Positions 1-5,044 of a stretch of 5,044 bases of DNA are shown here, in pieces. The notes under the pieces are model-generated. The model made no database searches. It was not told the origin of the DNA and was given only the letters and a program-made list of their open reading frames with translations. The DNA comes from a bacterium (GTDB taxonomy: Bacteria > Pseudomonadota > Alphaproteobacteria > Rhizobiales > Xanthobacteraceae), in assembly GCA_029946075.1 (NCBI GenBank), contig JAQSDT010000105.1:2185-7228 (forward strand), read 5' to 3'. A program made the position numbers and the translations under genes. How positions within the stretch are numbered: position 1 is the stretch's first letter; the number at the start of each line of letters is the position of its first letter.

Positions 1-209
1 GCGCGCGGGACGTCTTTGCTGACAGGGTTAACGGGCGGGGCGGCGTTGCGCCCCCAACCCGGCTGTGACCCCTTCACCACACCCGGCGGCAATTGCGCGC
101 GCGGACGCAGCCCTGACTTTTTCCGGCCGCGGTTCTGCCCCGATTGGATTCGGACTTTAGCGCGCAATGATTTTCGGCTTGGGCTGGGGCGCAGGTTGGG
201 GATCGCAGC

Positions 210-764
210 ATGTCTATCGAGCGCTTCTGTCCGTCGTGCGTTGAAACCGGAACGGACCGCGCGCCGGCGCGAGGCGAGCGTACCGGCAGGATCGTTCGCT
301 GGCTTGCCGTCAGCGCCGCAGCGGCATCGCTCGCGGCCTGCGCGCAATCCTCGAGCGTCACGCAGAAGTCCGGGCTGCGCGCCAGCCGGACGGCGTCGCT
401 GGATCACGACCGGGCGGCCGCGCCTTCGATCAAACGCCGCGTGGCTGCGACGCGGAAACAGAGCCCGTCCGCATCGCGCGAGACCGTCTCGCATGGCGTG
501 GCGAGCTTCTATACCGAGGGCACGAAGACCGCGAGCGGCGAAAAATTCGACACGACGCAAATGACCGCGGCACATCCGACCTTGCCGTTCGGAACCAGGC
601 TGCGCGTGACCGACGTCGGCAGCGGCAAGTCCGTAACCGTTCGCGTCAACGATCGCGGCCCGTTCGTGCCCGGCCGCGTCGTTGACGTTTCCTATTCGGC
701 GGCCAGCGCGCTGGGGATGGTCGGAAAGGGCGTTGCCAACGTCAAACTCGACGTGGTCGATTGA
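210..764 (+). CDS. rlpA: RlpA-family septal/cell-wall lipoprotein (double-psi beta-barrel, SPOR-less)
   Basis: A 184-residue RlpA-like protein. The family comprises outer-membrane lipoproteins related to lytic transglycosylases; Pseudomonas RlpA cleaves naked (peptide-free) glycan strands, mainly at the septum. Seen here: a hydrophobic stretch at about residues 31-43 ends in the lipobox SLAAC, predicting lipidation at Cys44. A basic, Ser/Ala-rich linker runs to about 92. The double-psi beta-barrel domain (about 94-183) carries TASGEKF, AAHPTLPFGT and VRVNDRGPF. Glu111, His122 and Asp148 have the same spacing as the catalytic-site residues reported for Pseudomonas RlpA. The C-terminal SPOR domain of enterobacterial and Pseudomonas RlpA is absent, so septal targeting by that route is not expected. 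The start is the only ATG in frame; it gives an unusually long 28-residue stretch before the hydrophobic core and has only a weak GGGGA ribosome site. It converges on the TadG-like gene. The family call is firm; enzymatic activity is inferred. Confidence 0.93.
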   Translation: MSIERFCPSCVETGTDRAPARGERTGRIVRWLAVSAAAASLAACAQSSSVTQKSGLRASRTASLDHDRAAAPSIKRRVAATRKQSPSASRETVSHGVASFYTEGTKTASGEKFDTTQMTAAHPTLPFGTRLRVTDVGSGKSVTVRVNDRGPFVPGRVVDVSYSAASALGMVGKGVANVKLDVVD

Positions 765-771
765 CGCGGCC

Positions 772-2145
772 TCACTTCGCAACCCGCAATTTCGAAATCG
801 ACGTACCGATCTGCGCGAATGCGGCGTTGATCTGGCTCGGGTCGGTCAGCATGAAGAAGTTTTGCGAGCCGCTCGCGCAATAGGGCAGCACGGCCGATTG
901 GCCGGCGCCGTCGGTGTCGATCTGCACGGTGTAGAGCGTGACGCCGCCGGCCTTGACGTTGTCGCACAGCGCCTTCATGCGGTTGTCGACCGACGTGCTC
1001 TGGGACGACAGGTCGCCGTACCAGCGATCCCCGGTGTTGAGACCGTCGGTGAAGAGCACGACGATGTGCTGGTAGGTGGAGCCGTCGGCCGGCTCGGCAG
1101 GCGCATTGAGCGGATTTTGCTGCAGCAACGACAGCCAGGCCCACTGCAACCCGATGGTCTGGTTCGTTGCACCTTGCGCCGTCATCGAGTCGATGGTGCT
1201 GTTGATGGTGGTCCAGCTGTACGTGAGCGGCAGGAGCGGCACGGGGCAATATTGATCCTGATCCGCGACGAAATAGGTCGAGTACGAACTGGGGATCGTG
1301 CTCTTGGTGTCGTAGCTCTGATCGCGATCGGTCACGCAGCCGTTCCATTGCGAGTGGCTGGGGCTGCCGACGGTGTGGGTCCAGTTGTAGCCGCGACCGG
1401 TGCATTGCGCCATCGTCAGCCAGTAGCCGTTATCGCAGTAGGTGTACCACGGCGTGCCCGAATTCGAATAGTTCTTGGGGTCCCAGGTGTCCCAGCGAAG
1501 CCAGCTCGCACCCACGTTCGACGTGCCGACGTTAACGTCGAGGGCGAATGGAATGACGGAGATGTAGACGTCGCCATTGTTCTTCGCCAGTGCGGAAAGC
1601 TGTGTGACGAGATTCTTCGACGCGGTCTTGAGTGAACCGATCTTGTCGCCGCTGTTCATTGAGCCCGTGTTGTCCAGCGCCAGCGCGACGCGAAGCTTGT
1701 TGATTCCCCAGCTCGTCGTGGACGAGGTATTCAAGGGCAGCGTCGGGAATCCCGCGACCTTCATGAAGCTGGTTGTGATGGATCCCGTGCCGGTCAGCTT
1801 GACGGAGGCCGGGGTCGAACCGCTGGGCGCAGTGTAGGCTGCCGTGACCGCGACGTTCTTCGCATCCTTGCTATGGTAGAGCGCGTTGAAGTAGTCGCTG
1901 GCCTTGGTGCTGATCTGGGAGCTGGTGATGGTGCCGTTGTTGAAGTCCCTCGAGACCATCAGCGAAGCGGAGTCGAGCGCCGCCTGCATCGACGAGCGCG
2001 CCGAATTGGCGCGCGTGTAATCGATCGCGGCGCCGACGAAGGTGATGATCGGCACGGCAGCGATCGCGAATAGGACCGCGATGTTGCCCGTTGTGTCGCA
2101 CGCGAACTCGCGGAACGCGTCGAGTGCAATGGACCGAATTCGCAT
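772..2145 (-). CDS. TadG-like Flp pilus-associated protein with von Willebrand A domain
   Basis: A 457-residue membrane-anchored protein of the TadE/TadG-like type. Residues 1-18 are a short cytoplasmic tail. Residues 20-42 form one hydrophobic anchor, and the motif TGNIAVLFAIA followed by AAIDYTRA is typical of the TadE/G-like N-terminal domain. Residues 150-200 and 315-450 make a von Willebrand A fold with a metal-ion-dependent adhesion site: DNTGS (Asp158, Ser162), GATNQT (Thr327) and FTDG (Asp367). Between them (about 205-310) is a Trp/Tyr/Ser-rich insertion containing Cys237, 248, 270 and 300; Cys394 and Cys423 lie later, so disulfides in the periplasm are plausible. Tad-system proteins of this class are accessory to Flp pilus assembly and surface adhesion. 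No other tad gene is visible, so this is an orphan or distant member; many rhizobia carry several copies. The ATG has no clear Shine-Dalgarno and no alternative start was found upstream. The exact role is inferred. Confidence 0.9.
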   Translation of the reverse strand: MRIRSIALDAFREFACDTTGNIAVLFAIAAVPIITFVGAAIDYTRANSARSSMQAALDSASLMVSRDFNNGTITSSQISTKASDYFNALYHSKDAKNVAVTAAYTAPSGSTPASVKLTGTGSITTSFMKVAGFPTLPLNTSSTTSWGINKLRVALALDNTGSMNSGDKIGSLKTASKNLVTQLSALAKNNGDVYISVIPFALDVNVGTSNVGASWLRWDTWDPKNYSNSGTPWYTYCDNGYWLTMAQCTGRGYNWTHTVGSPSHSQWNGCVTDRDQSYDTKSTIPSSYSTYFVADQDQYCPVPLLPLTYSWTTINSTIDSMTAQGATNQTIGLQWAWLSLLQQNPLNAPAEPADGSTYQHIVVLFTDGLNTGDRWYGDLSSQSTSVDNRMKALCDNVKAGGVTLYTVQIDTDGAGQSAVLPYCASGSQNFFMLTDPSQINAAFAQIGTSISKLRVAK

Positions 2146-2194
2146 GATGAAAATGACCGAGGAGAAATGACTGCCTATTTTTGCATCATTTGAA

Positions 2195-2209
2195 TCAAGA
2201 GCGCGTTAA
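2195..2209 (-). promoter_or_regulatory. Near-match to a CtrA box upstream of the TadG-like gene
   Basis: On the minus strand the sequence reads TTAA, seven bases, TTGA: one mismatch from the CtrA consensus TTAA-N7-TTAA. It lies about 50-65 bases upstream of the TadG-like ATG, a plausible promoter position. CtrA controls Flp pilus genes in several alphaproteobacteria. The gap also has three GANTC sites (2192, 2282, 2310), the CcrM methylation target. One near-match can arise by chance, and no -10 element could be fixed. Confidence 0.25.
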
Positions 2210-2328
2210 TTGCGGGAAAATGTGGTAGTTGGCGAGCGATGCCTCGGCCCGCTTACGCATCGATCCGATAGGGATAGTAGCGATTCGTTAACCCACTCTT
2301 CGGCGGGCGGAATCGCAGCGCAGCGTGC

Positions 2329-3240
2329 TCACGACCTGCTCGCGGGCATTGTCTTGCCGCGCTCGGCGAGTTTGACCATCACCTGCAGGGCCCGGTTGGT
2401 CGGCGTGGCGATGCCGAGCTCTTCGCCCTTGCGCACGACGTAACCGTTGAGGAAGTCGATCTCGCTCGGTTTGCCGCGCGACAGATCCTGCGCGGTGGAT
2501 GATTTCTGGTTCGGCATGTTGGCGGGAATGCGCATGATCTGCGCGAGGATATCTTCCGGCATCGTTACGCCGCAGGCGCCGGCGACCGCGATGGCCTCCT
2601 CGACCGCGGAGGCAACGACATCCCGCGCGCCTTCGACCTGCAGCATCGGCCCATAGGAAATATCGGCGACGGCCGACAGGGCGTTGAACGCGCAATTGAT
2701 GACGAGCTTGCTCCACAGCGTGACCTCGATGTCATCGGCGATCGTCGTGCCGATGCCGGCAGCGCGCAGCGTTTGCGCCAGCACATCGCTTTGCGCAGAA
2801 GCGCCGATCGCAAGATCGCCACCACCGTGATGCCTGACGTGGCCGGGTCCGGCCATCTCGCTGCCGACATAAACCACCGCCGATATCACGGATTTGCCGA
2901 TGGCGGCGGCAAGGCGCTGCGCGCTGTCGACGCCGTTCTGCAGGCTGAGCACGGCGGTTTCCGGCAGCAGACGCCCTGCCAGCGACCGGCCGGCCGCTTC
3001 GGTATCGGCGGATTTGACGCACACCAGCACCAGATCGGGTGCGGCGAGTGCAGCAGTGTCGATCGCGGCTCTCGCAGGTAGATGCCCCTTGAAGGACTTG
3101 ATGTCGAGCAGCAGGCCGTGGGCGTTGATGGCATCGACATGGGGTTGCCGGCCGACGAAGCTCACGTCGTGCCCGGCGCGCAGCAGCAATCCGCCATAGT
3201 AGCACCCGACCGCTCCGGCCCCGATCACCGCGATTTGCAT
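2329..3240 (-). CDS. 2-dehydropantoate 2-reductase family protein (ketopantoate reductase)
   Basis: A 303-residue cytosolic NADP-dependent oxidoreductase of the PanE/ApbA family; the prototype reduces 2-dehydropantoate to pantoate in coenzyme A synthesis. It has an N-terminal Rossmann domain with the nucleotide-binding motif GAGAVG (residues 7-12) and the conserved SLQNGVDS (Asn102). A helical C-terminal domain carries LWSKLVINCAFN (Lys178, Asn182), QKSSTAQDLSRGK (Ser248) and EIDFLNG (Glu260). These match in order and spacing the E. coli catalytic and substrate residues Lys176, Asn180, Ser244 and Glu256. The length is normal for the family. I chose the ATG at 3238-3240: a GTG four codons upstream (3250-3252) is also open, but a GAGGAAG ribosome site lies between the two starts and serves the ATG. 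Rhizobia have several paralogues, some acting on other 2-oxo acids, and no pan gene is adjacent, so I do not assign panE. Transcription is probably monocistronic within the window. Confidence 0.93.
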   Translation of the reverse strand: MQIAVIGAGAVGCYYGGLLLRAGHDVSFVGRQPHVDAINAHGLLLDIKSFKGHLPARAAIDTAALAAPDLVLVCVKSADTEAAGRSLAGRLLPETAVLSLQNGVDSAQRLAAAIGKSVISAVVYVGSEMAGPGHVRHHGGGDLAIGASAQSDVLAQTLRAAGIGTTIADDIEVTLWSKLVINCAFNALSAVADISYGPMLQVEGARDVVASAVEEAIAVAGACGVTMPEDILAQIMRIPANMPNQKSSTAQDLSRGKPSEIDFLNGYVVRKGEELGIATPTNRALQVMVKLAERGKTMPASRS

Positions 3241-3250
3241 TCGCTTCCTC
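3240..3250 (-). promoter_or_regulatory. Ribosome binding site deciding the reductase start
   Basis: On the minus strand the sequence reads GTGAGGAAGCGAATG. The purine run GAGGAAG ends three bases before the ATG and overlaps the upstream GTG that would otherwise extend the protein by four residues (MRKR). The Rossmann strand QIAVIGAGAVG normally begins right after the initiator in this family, which also favours the ATG. Confidence 0.6.
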
Positions 3251-3266
3251 ACTTCGAACGAGTGAA

Positions 3267-3292
3267 TACCGGAGGACGTCGCTAATCCGGTA
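3267..3292. repeat. Perfect 7-bp inverted repeat upstream of the reductase gene
   Basis: TACCGGA (3267-3273) and TCCGGTA (3286-3292) are exact reverse complements separated by 12 bases. The spacer itself contains the palindrome GACGTC (3275-3280). The element sits 26 bases upstream of the reductase ATG on the minus strand, where an operator or a 5'-leader hairpin could lie. There is no U-tract, so it is not a terminator. The role is unknown; the symmetry is directly visible. Confidence 0.45.
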
Positions 3293-3384
3293 CGCTCGAC
3301 TATCGGAAGTCCATTAGCAGGGAAGGAGCAATTGTCGAAGGCGGCTCGCGCACGAGCAGGCGATGGCGTGACCGTCGCGGCAGA

Positions 3385-3631
3385 TCAGAAATTGCGTTGC
3401 ACGCGAACGTTCACGCTGACGGTGTTCTGGTCCCCGAAGGCGTACACCGCCGCGGGCTTTGGGGCGCCCGGGCTGAAGGTCGAGGTCGAGGTCGTCAGGC
3501 CCGGGCGGCTGCTCATCTTCAAGCAAATACGAGGTGTTGTTGCCGGGATAGCCATGCCAGGGCGTGGCATAGGCGGAGGCCGATTTGCCGAGGGTGAATC
3601 CTGCGAACTGCACGAACAGCGCGCCGACCGG
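3385..3631 (-). pseudogene. Porin (Porin_2-like) relic, internally deleted and frameshifted
   Basis: Two minus-strand pieces of an outer-membrane porin lie in different frames. The upstream piece (about 3521-3628) reads FVQFAGFTLGKSASAYA followed by TPWHGYPGNNTSYLL, resembling an internal beta-strand and loop of rhizobial Porin_2 porins. The downstream piece (3385 to about 3510) reads FGDQNTVSVNVRVQRNF and then stops. That is a typical C-terminal porin strand, with alternating hydrophobic residues and the terminal Phe recognised by the BAM machinery. In a full-length porin of roughly 500 residues, some 300 residues would separate these pieces; here they are joined within about 15 bases with a frame change. 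No signal peptide, N-terminal strands or start codon remain. It is a dead fragment and cannot form a barrel. The family identification is from memory of sequence patterns; the exact right boundary with the neighbouring relic (3614-3631) is uncertain. Confidence 0.75.
3466..3506. repeat. Strong imperfect palindrome at the porin deletion junction, with hexamer repeats in its loop
   Basis: GCCCGGGCTGA (3466-3476) can pair with TCAGGCCCGGGC (3495-3506), the second arm having one extra G as a bulge. The 18-base loop and its edge hold almost three copies of the hexamer GGTCGA (3478-3494), encoding Thr-Ser repeats in the porin tail. The octamer GCCCGGGC in each arm is itself self-complementary. The structure ends just before the point where the porin relic changes frame. 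It may have promoted the deletion, or it may simply be GC-rich coding sequence. Confidence 0.5.
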
Positions 3632-3856
3632 GAAGTGGCCGCCGGAGGGCTGATGTCCTATTCGTGGGATCTCAAGGGCGCGACCCGGAGGAACGCCACG
3701 CAGGTGGCGGAAATCTTGCGCGGAGCCAATGTCGGCGACATGCCGTATTTCCAGGAAACCAGCTTTGAACTGACGATCAACCTCAAGACTGCCAAGGATC
3801 TCGGGATCGAGATACCGGCAGGACTGGTTGCCGGCGCGGCCTCCGTGATCGAGTAA
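3629..3856 (+). pseudogene. C-terminal relic of an ABC-transporter substrate-binding protein (ABC_sub_bind type)
   Basis: About 75 codons, open to a TAA at 3854, encode the C-terminal end of a periplasmic binding protein of the ABC_sub_bind family, which is hugely expanded in Bradyrhizobium. Recognisable family landmarks in order are REVAAGGLMSY, AEILRGANVGDMP, FELTINLKTAKDLG and IPAGLVAGAASVIE. Intact members are about 320-330 residues with a signal peptide and two lobes; here everything upstream of the GGLMSY motif is missing. The upstream sequence in the same frame is instead the antisense of the porin relic, so the 5' break lies near 3614-3631. A continuous frame from a TTG at 3332, preceded by GGAAGGAG, reads through both pieces and could in principle be translated as a 174-residue chimera without a signal peptide. 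The ligand is unknown. No permease or ATPase gene is nearby, supporting a non-functional remnant. Confidence 0.8.
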
Positions 3857-3903
3857 GACCGGACAGGTGGCGCGAAGCGTGGCGGCAATTCACGTCATCC
3901 CTG

Positions 3904-3923
3904 ACCCCGTAATTGTACGGTGT
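3904..3923. repeat. Short dyad (hairpin) in the non-coding gap
   Basis: CCGTA (3907-3911) and TACGG (3916-3920) form a perfect 5-bp stem around ATTG. After one C/T mismatch the flanking AC and GT also pair, giving seven of eight pairs. No T-run follows on either strand, so it is not a standard terminator. It lies directly before a second dyad. Confidence 0.4.
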
Positions 3924-3962
3924 GAAAAACCCGGGATTGCGAGCCCGGAGTCGGGTATTCAC
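3922..3962. repeat. Nested inverted repeat, possible intergenic repeat or minus-strand terminator-like hairpin
   Basis: An outer pair GTGAA (3922-3926) / TTCAC (3958-3962) encloses an inner pair CCGGG (3931-3935) / CCCGG (3944-3948). Read on the minus strand, the inner hairpin is followed by GTTTTT, which resembles a weak intrinsic terminator. No minus-strand gene to the right would need one, however. Together with the preceding dyad it looks like a dispersed intergenic repeat, but copy number cannot be judged from one window. Confidence 0.4.
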
Positions 3963-4044
3963 CGTGGCAGACGCTGGAGCAAAGCATCTCGGCCGATTTG
4001 AGCTGCGGGATCGCATGCCCATCATCTGAATACCGGTGGGGGCA

Positions 4045-5044
4045 ATGACGCGACCAAGACGTCAGGCGCTGGCGATGATGCTGTTGGTCGTGCTGGCGTC
4101 CTGCGTTGCGGGCGCGGTGGCCTGTTACTTTCTGATTCTCGATCCATCACGCGGCGTGCTGTTGACGATCGTCGTCGCCACGCTGGCCGGCGCCGTCGCT
4201 GCCGCAGGCGCCGCGGCTTGCATGTGGACATTTCTGCTCGACGTCTCCGCAGCGGGCGCGGACGCGCGAGACGGGCCGGAGCAGCGGCGGGCCTGGCAGG
4301 CGCTGGTCGACAGCGAGCGGATGGCACAGGCCATCATTGAAGGCGCGCTGGATGCGTTCGTGCAGACCGACGAGCATTGCGTCGTTCTCTCGTGGAGCCC
4401 CCATGCGCAGGCGCTGATGGGCTGGACGTCGGCCGAGGCGCTCGGCAAATCCATCGACGAACTCGTGTTTCCTCCGCTGCAGCGCGCCGTGCACCGGCAA
4501 TGGATCGAGCGTTTTCTCAACGAAGGCGAGAACAAAACGCTCGGCGGACGTTACGAGACGCCGCTGGTGCACAGAGACGGCCGGGAATTTTTTGCTGAGG
4601 TATCGCTGACCGCGTTGCGGCGTGATCGCGGTTACATCATCAACGCCTTCGTTCGCGACATCACCGCCAAGCGTGCCGCCGAAGAGCAATTGTTCCAGGC
4701 GCAGAAGATGGAGTCGGTCGGGCAGCTGACCGGCGGTATCGCGCACGACTTCAACAACATGCTGACTGTCATCACCGGCACGATCGAAATCCTGGCTGAC
4801 GGCGTCAAGGACAGGCCGGAACTGGCGGCGATCGCCAGGATGATCAACGATGCCGCGGATCGTGCGGCGCAGCTGACCGCCAACCTGCTGGCGTTCGCCC
4901 GCAAGCAGCCGTTGCGGCCGCTGGAGACCGACGTCAACGTCTTCATCGAGGAAGTGGTGCAGCTGCTGGCGCCGACGCTCGGACGGCAGATCGAGATCGA
5001 TGCCGCGCTGGGCGATGAAGTATGGCCGGCGCTGGTCGATCGCG
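4045..5044 (+). CDS. Membrane-bound PAS-HisKA sensor histidine kinase, 5' part (cut by the window edge)
   Basis: The frame is open from ATG 4045 to the window end: 333 codons plus one base, with no stop. It starts with a basic tail (TRPRRQ) and two predicted transmembrane helices at about residues 9-32 and 38-64, joined by a very short loop, so there is no sizeable periplasmic sensor. A PAS domain spans about 90-208 (IIEGALDAFVQTDEHCVVLSW, ending FVRDITAKRAAEEQL), implying cytosolic or membrane-proximal sensing. The dimerisation/phosphoacceptor helix has the H-box SVGQLTGGIAHDFNNML with the phosphorylatable His at residue 234; HDFNN is typical of HisKA kinases that often end in a receiver domain. 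The second HisKA helix (AAQLTANLLAFARKQPL) follows. The window ends as the ATPase domain begins (IEIDAALGDEVWPALVDR); its N, G1 and G2 boxes and any receiver domain lie outside. A stop in frame at 4027 limits the start; GGTGGGGG precedes the ATG. The signal and the partner regulator are unknown. Confidence 0.93.
   Translation, partial: MTRPRRQALAMMLLVVLASCVAGAVACYFLILDPSRGVLLTIVVATLAGAVAAAGAAACMWTFLLDVSAAGADARDGPEQRRAWQALVDSERMAQAIIEGALDAFVQTDEHCVVLSWSPHAQALMGWTSAEALGKSIDELVFPPLQRAVHRQWIERFLNEGENKTLGGRYETPLVHRDGREFFAEVSLTALRRDRGYIINAFVRDITAKRAAEEQLFQAQKMESVGQLTGGIAHDFNNMLTVITGTIEILADGVKDRPELAAIARMINDAADRAAQLTANLLAFARKQPLRPLETDVNVFIEEVVQLLAPTLGRQIEIDAALGDEVWPALVDR

Noticed and set aside
1..209. 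Search for a promoter, RNA gene or gene tail in the left leader
   Set aside because: GC-rich sequence without a convincing -35/-10 pair, tRNA-like fold or recognisable protein tail.
16..564. Long plus-strand open frame overlapping the rlpA start
   Set aside because: Arg/Pro-rich low-complexity translation, typical of an off-frame reading of GC-rich DNA; the RlpA frame has clear domain motifs.
682..1635. 317-codon plus-strand frame opposite the TadG-like gene
   Set aside because: Antisense shadow of the vWA gene; composition is Arg/Val/Gly-rich with no recognisable domain, while the minus-strand frame has a membrane anchor and MIDAS motifs.
2161..2194. Plus-strand mini-ORF (MTAYFCII) preceded by GAGGAG
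   Set aside because: Only eight codons with no downstream gene on that strand to regulate; the purine run is likely coincidental.
2237..2262. CGATGC/GCATCG inverted repeat with a 14-base loop
   Set aside because: A six-base stem with a long loop is expected by chance in this composition, and no T-tract follows, so it is not a terminator for the reductase gene.
3783..4025. Minus-strand 80-codon frame crossing the dyads
   Set aside because: No recognisable family, overlaps the binding-protein relic, and most of it is the hairpin region; no convincing ribosome site.
3998..4025. Promoter-like TTGAGC-16-CATCAT before the kinase
   Set aside because: Each hexamer matches only four of six consensus bases and the spacing is imperfect; too weak to report as a promoter.

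Overview
The window looks like chromosomal DNA from a high-GC alphaproteobacterium, most likely Bradyrhizobium, Rhodopseudomonas or a close relative. The clues are strong GC bias at third codon positions, a short SPOR-less RlpA lipoprotein, a TadG-like von Willebrand protein of the type common in rhizobia, and relics of two families that are heavily expanded in these genera: Porin_2-type porins and ABC_sub_bind-type periplasmic binding proteins. The assignment rests on recognised protein patterns, not on a database search.

Layout, left to right. Positions 1-209 are a GC-rich non-coding leader with no convincing promoter or RNA. Positions 210-764 (+) encode an RlpA-family lipoprotein with a double-psi beta-barrel domain. 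It converges on a TadG-like protein with an N-terminal membrane anchor and a von Willebrand A domain (772-2145, -); only 7 bases separate the two stop codons. An intergenic gap of about 180 bases (2146-2328) holds a near-match to a CtrA box and three GANTC sites. A ketopantoate-reductase-family gene follows on the minus strand (2329-3240), with a perfect 7-bp inverted repeat upstream of its start.

Positions 3385-3856 are a gene graveyard. An internally deleted, frameshifted porin remnant on the minus strand abuts the last ~75 codons of an ABC-transporter substrate-binding protein on the plus strand. A strong stem-loop sits at the porin deletion junction. One plus-strand frame with a good Shine-Dalgarno and a TTG start runs antisense through the porin relic and then in frame into the binding-protein relic. 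Positions 3857-4044 hold two consecutive dyad elements and no gene. From 4045 to the right edge is the 5' part of a membrane-bound PAS-HisKA sensor histidine kinase, truncated by the window before its ATP-binding domain.

The intact genes do not form an evident pathway. RlpA and the TadG-like protein are both cell-envelope factors but are transcribed toward each other; the reductase and the kinase appear to be independent units. I found no phage, CRISPR, toxin-antitoxin, tRNA/rRNA or transposase gene, and nothing that supports a new multi-gene system. The most unusual part is the composite relic at 3385-3856.
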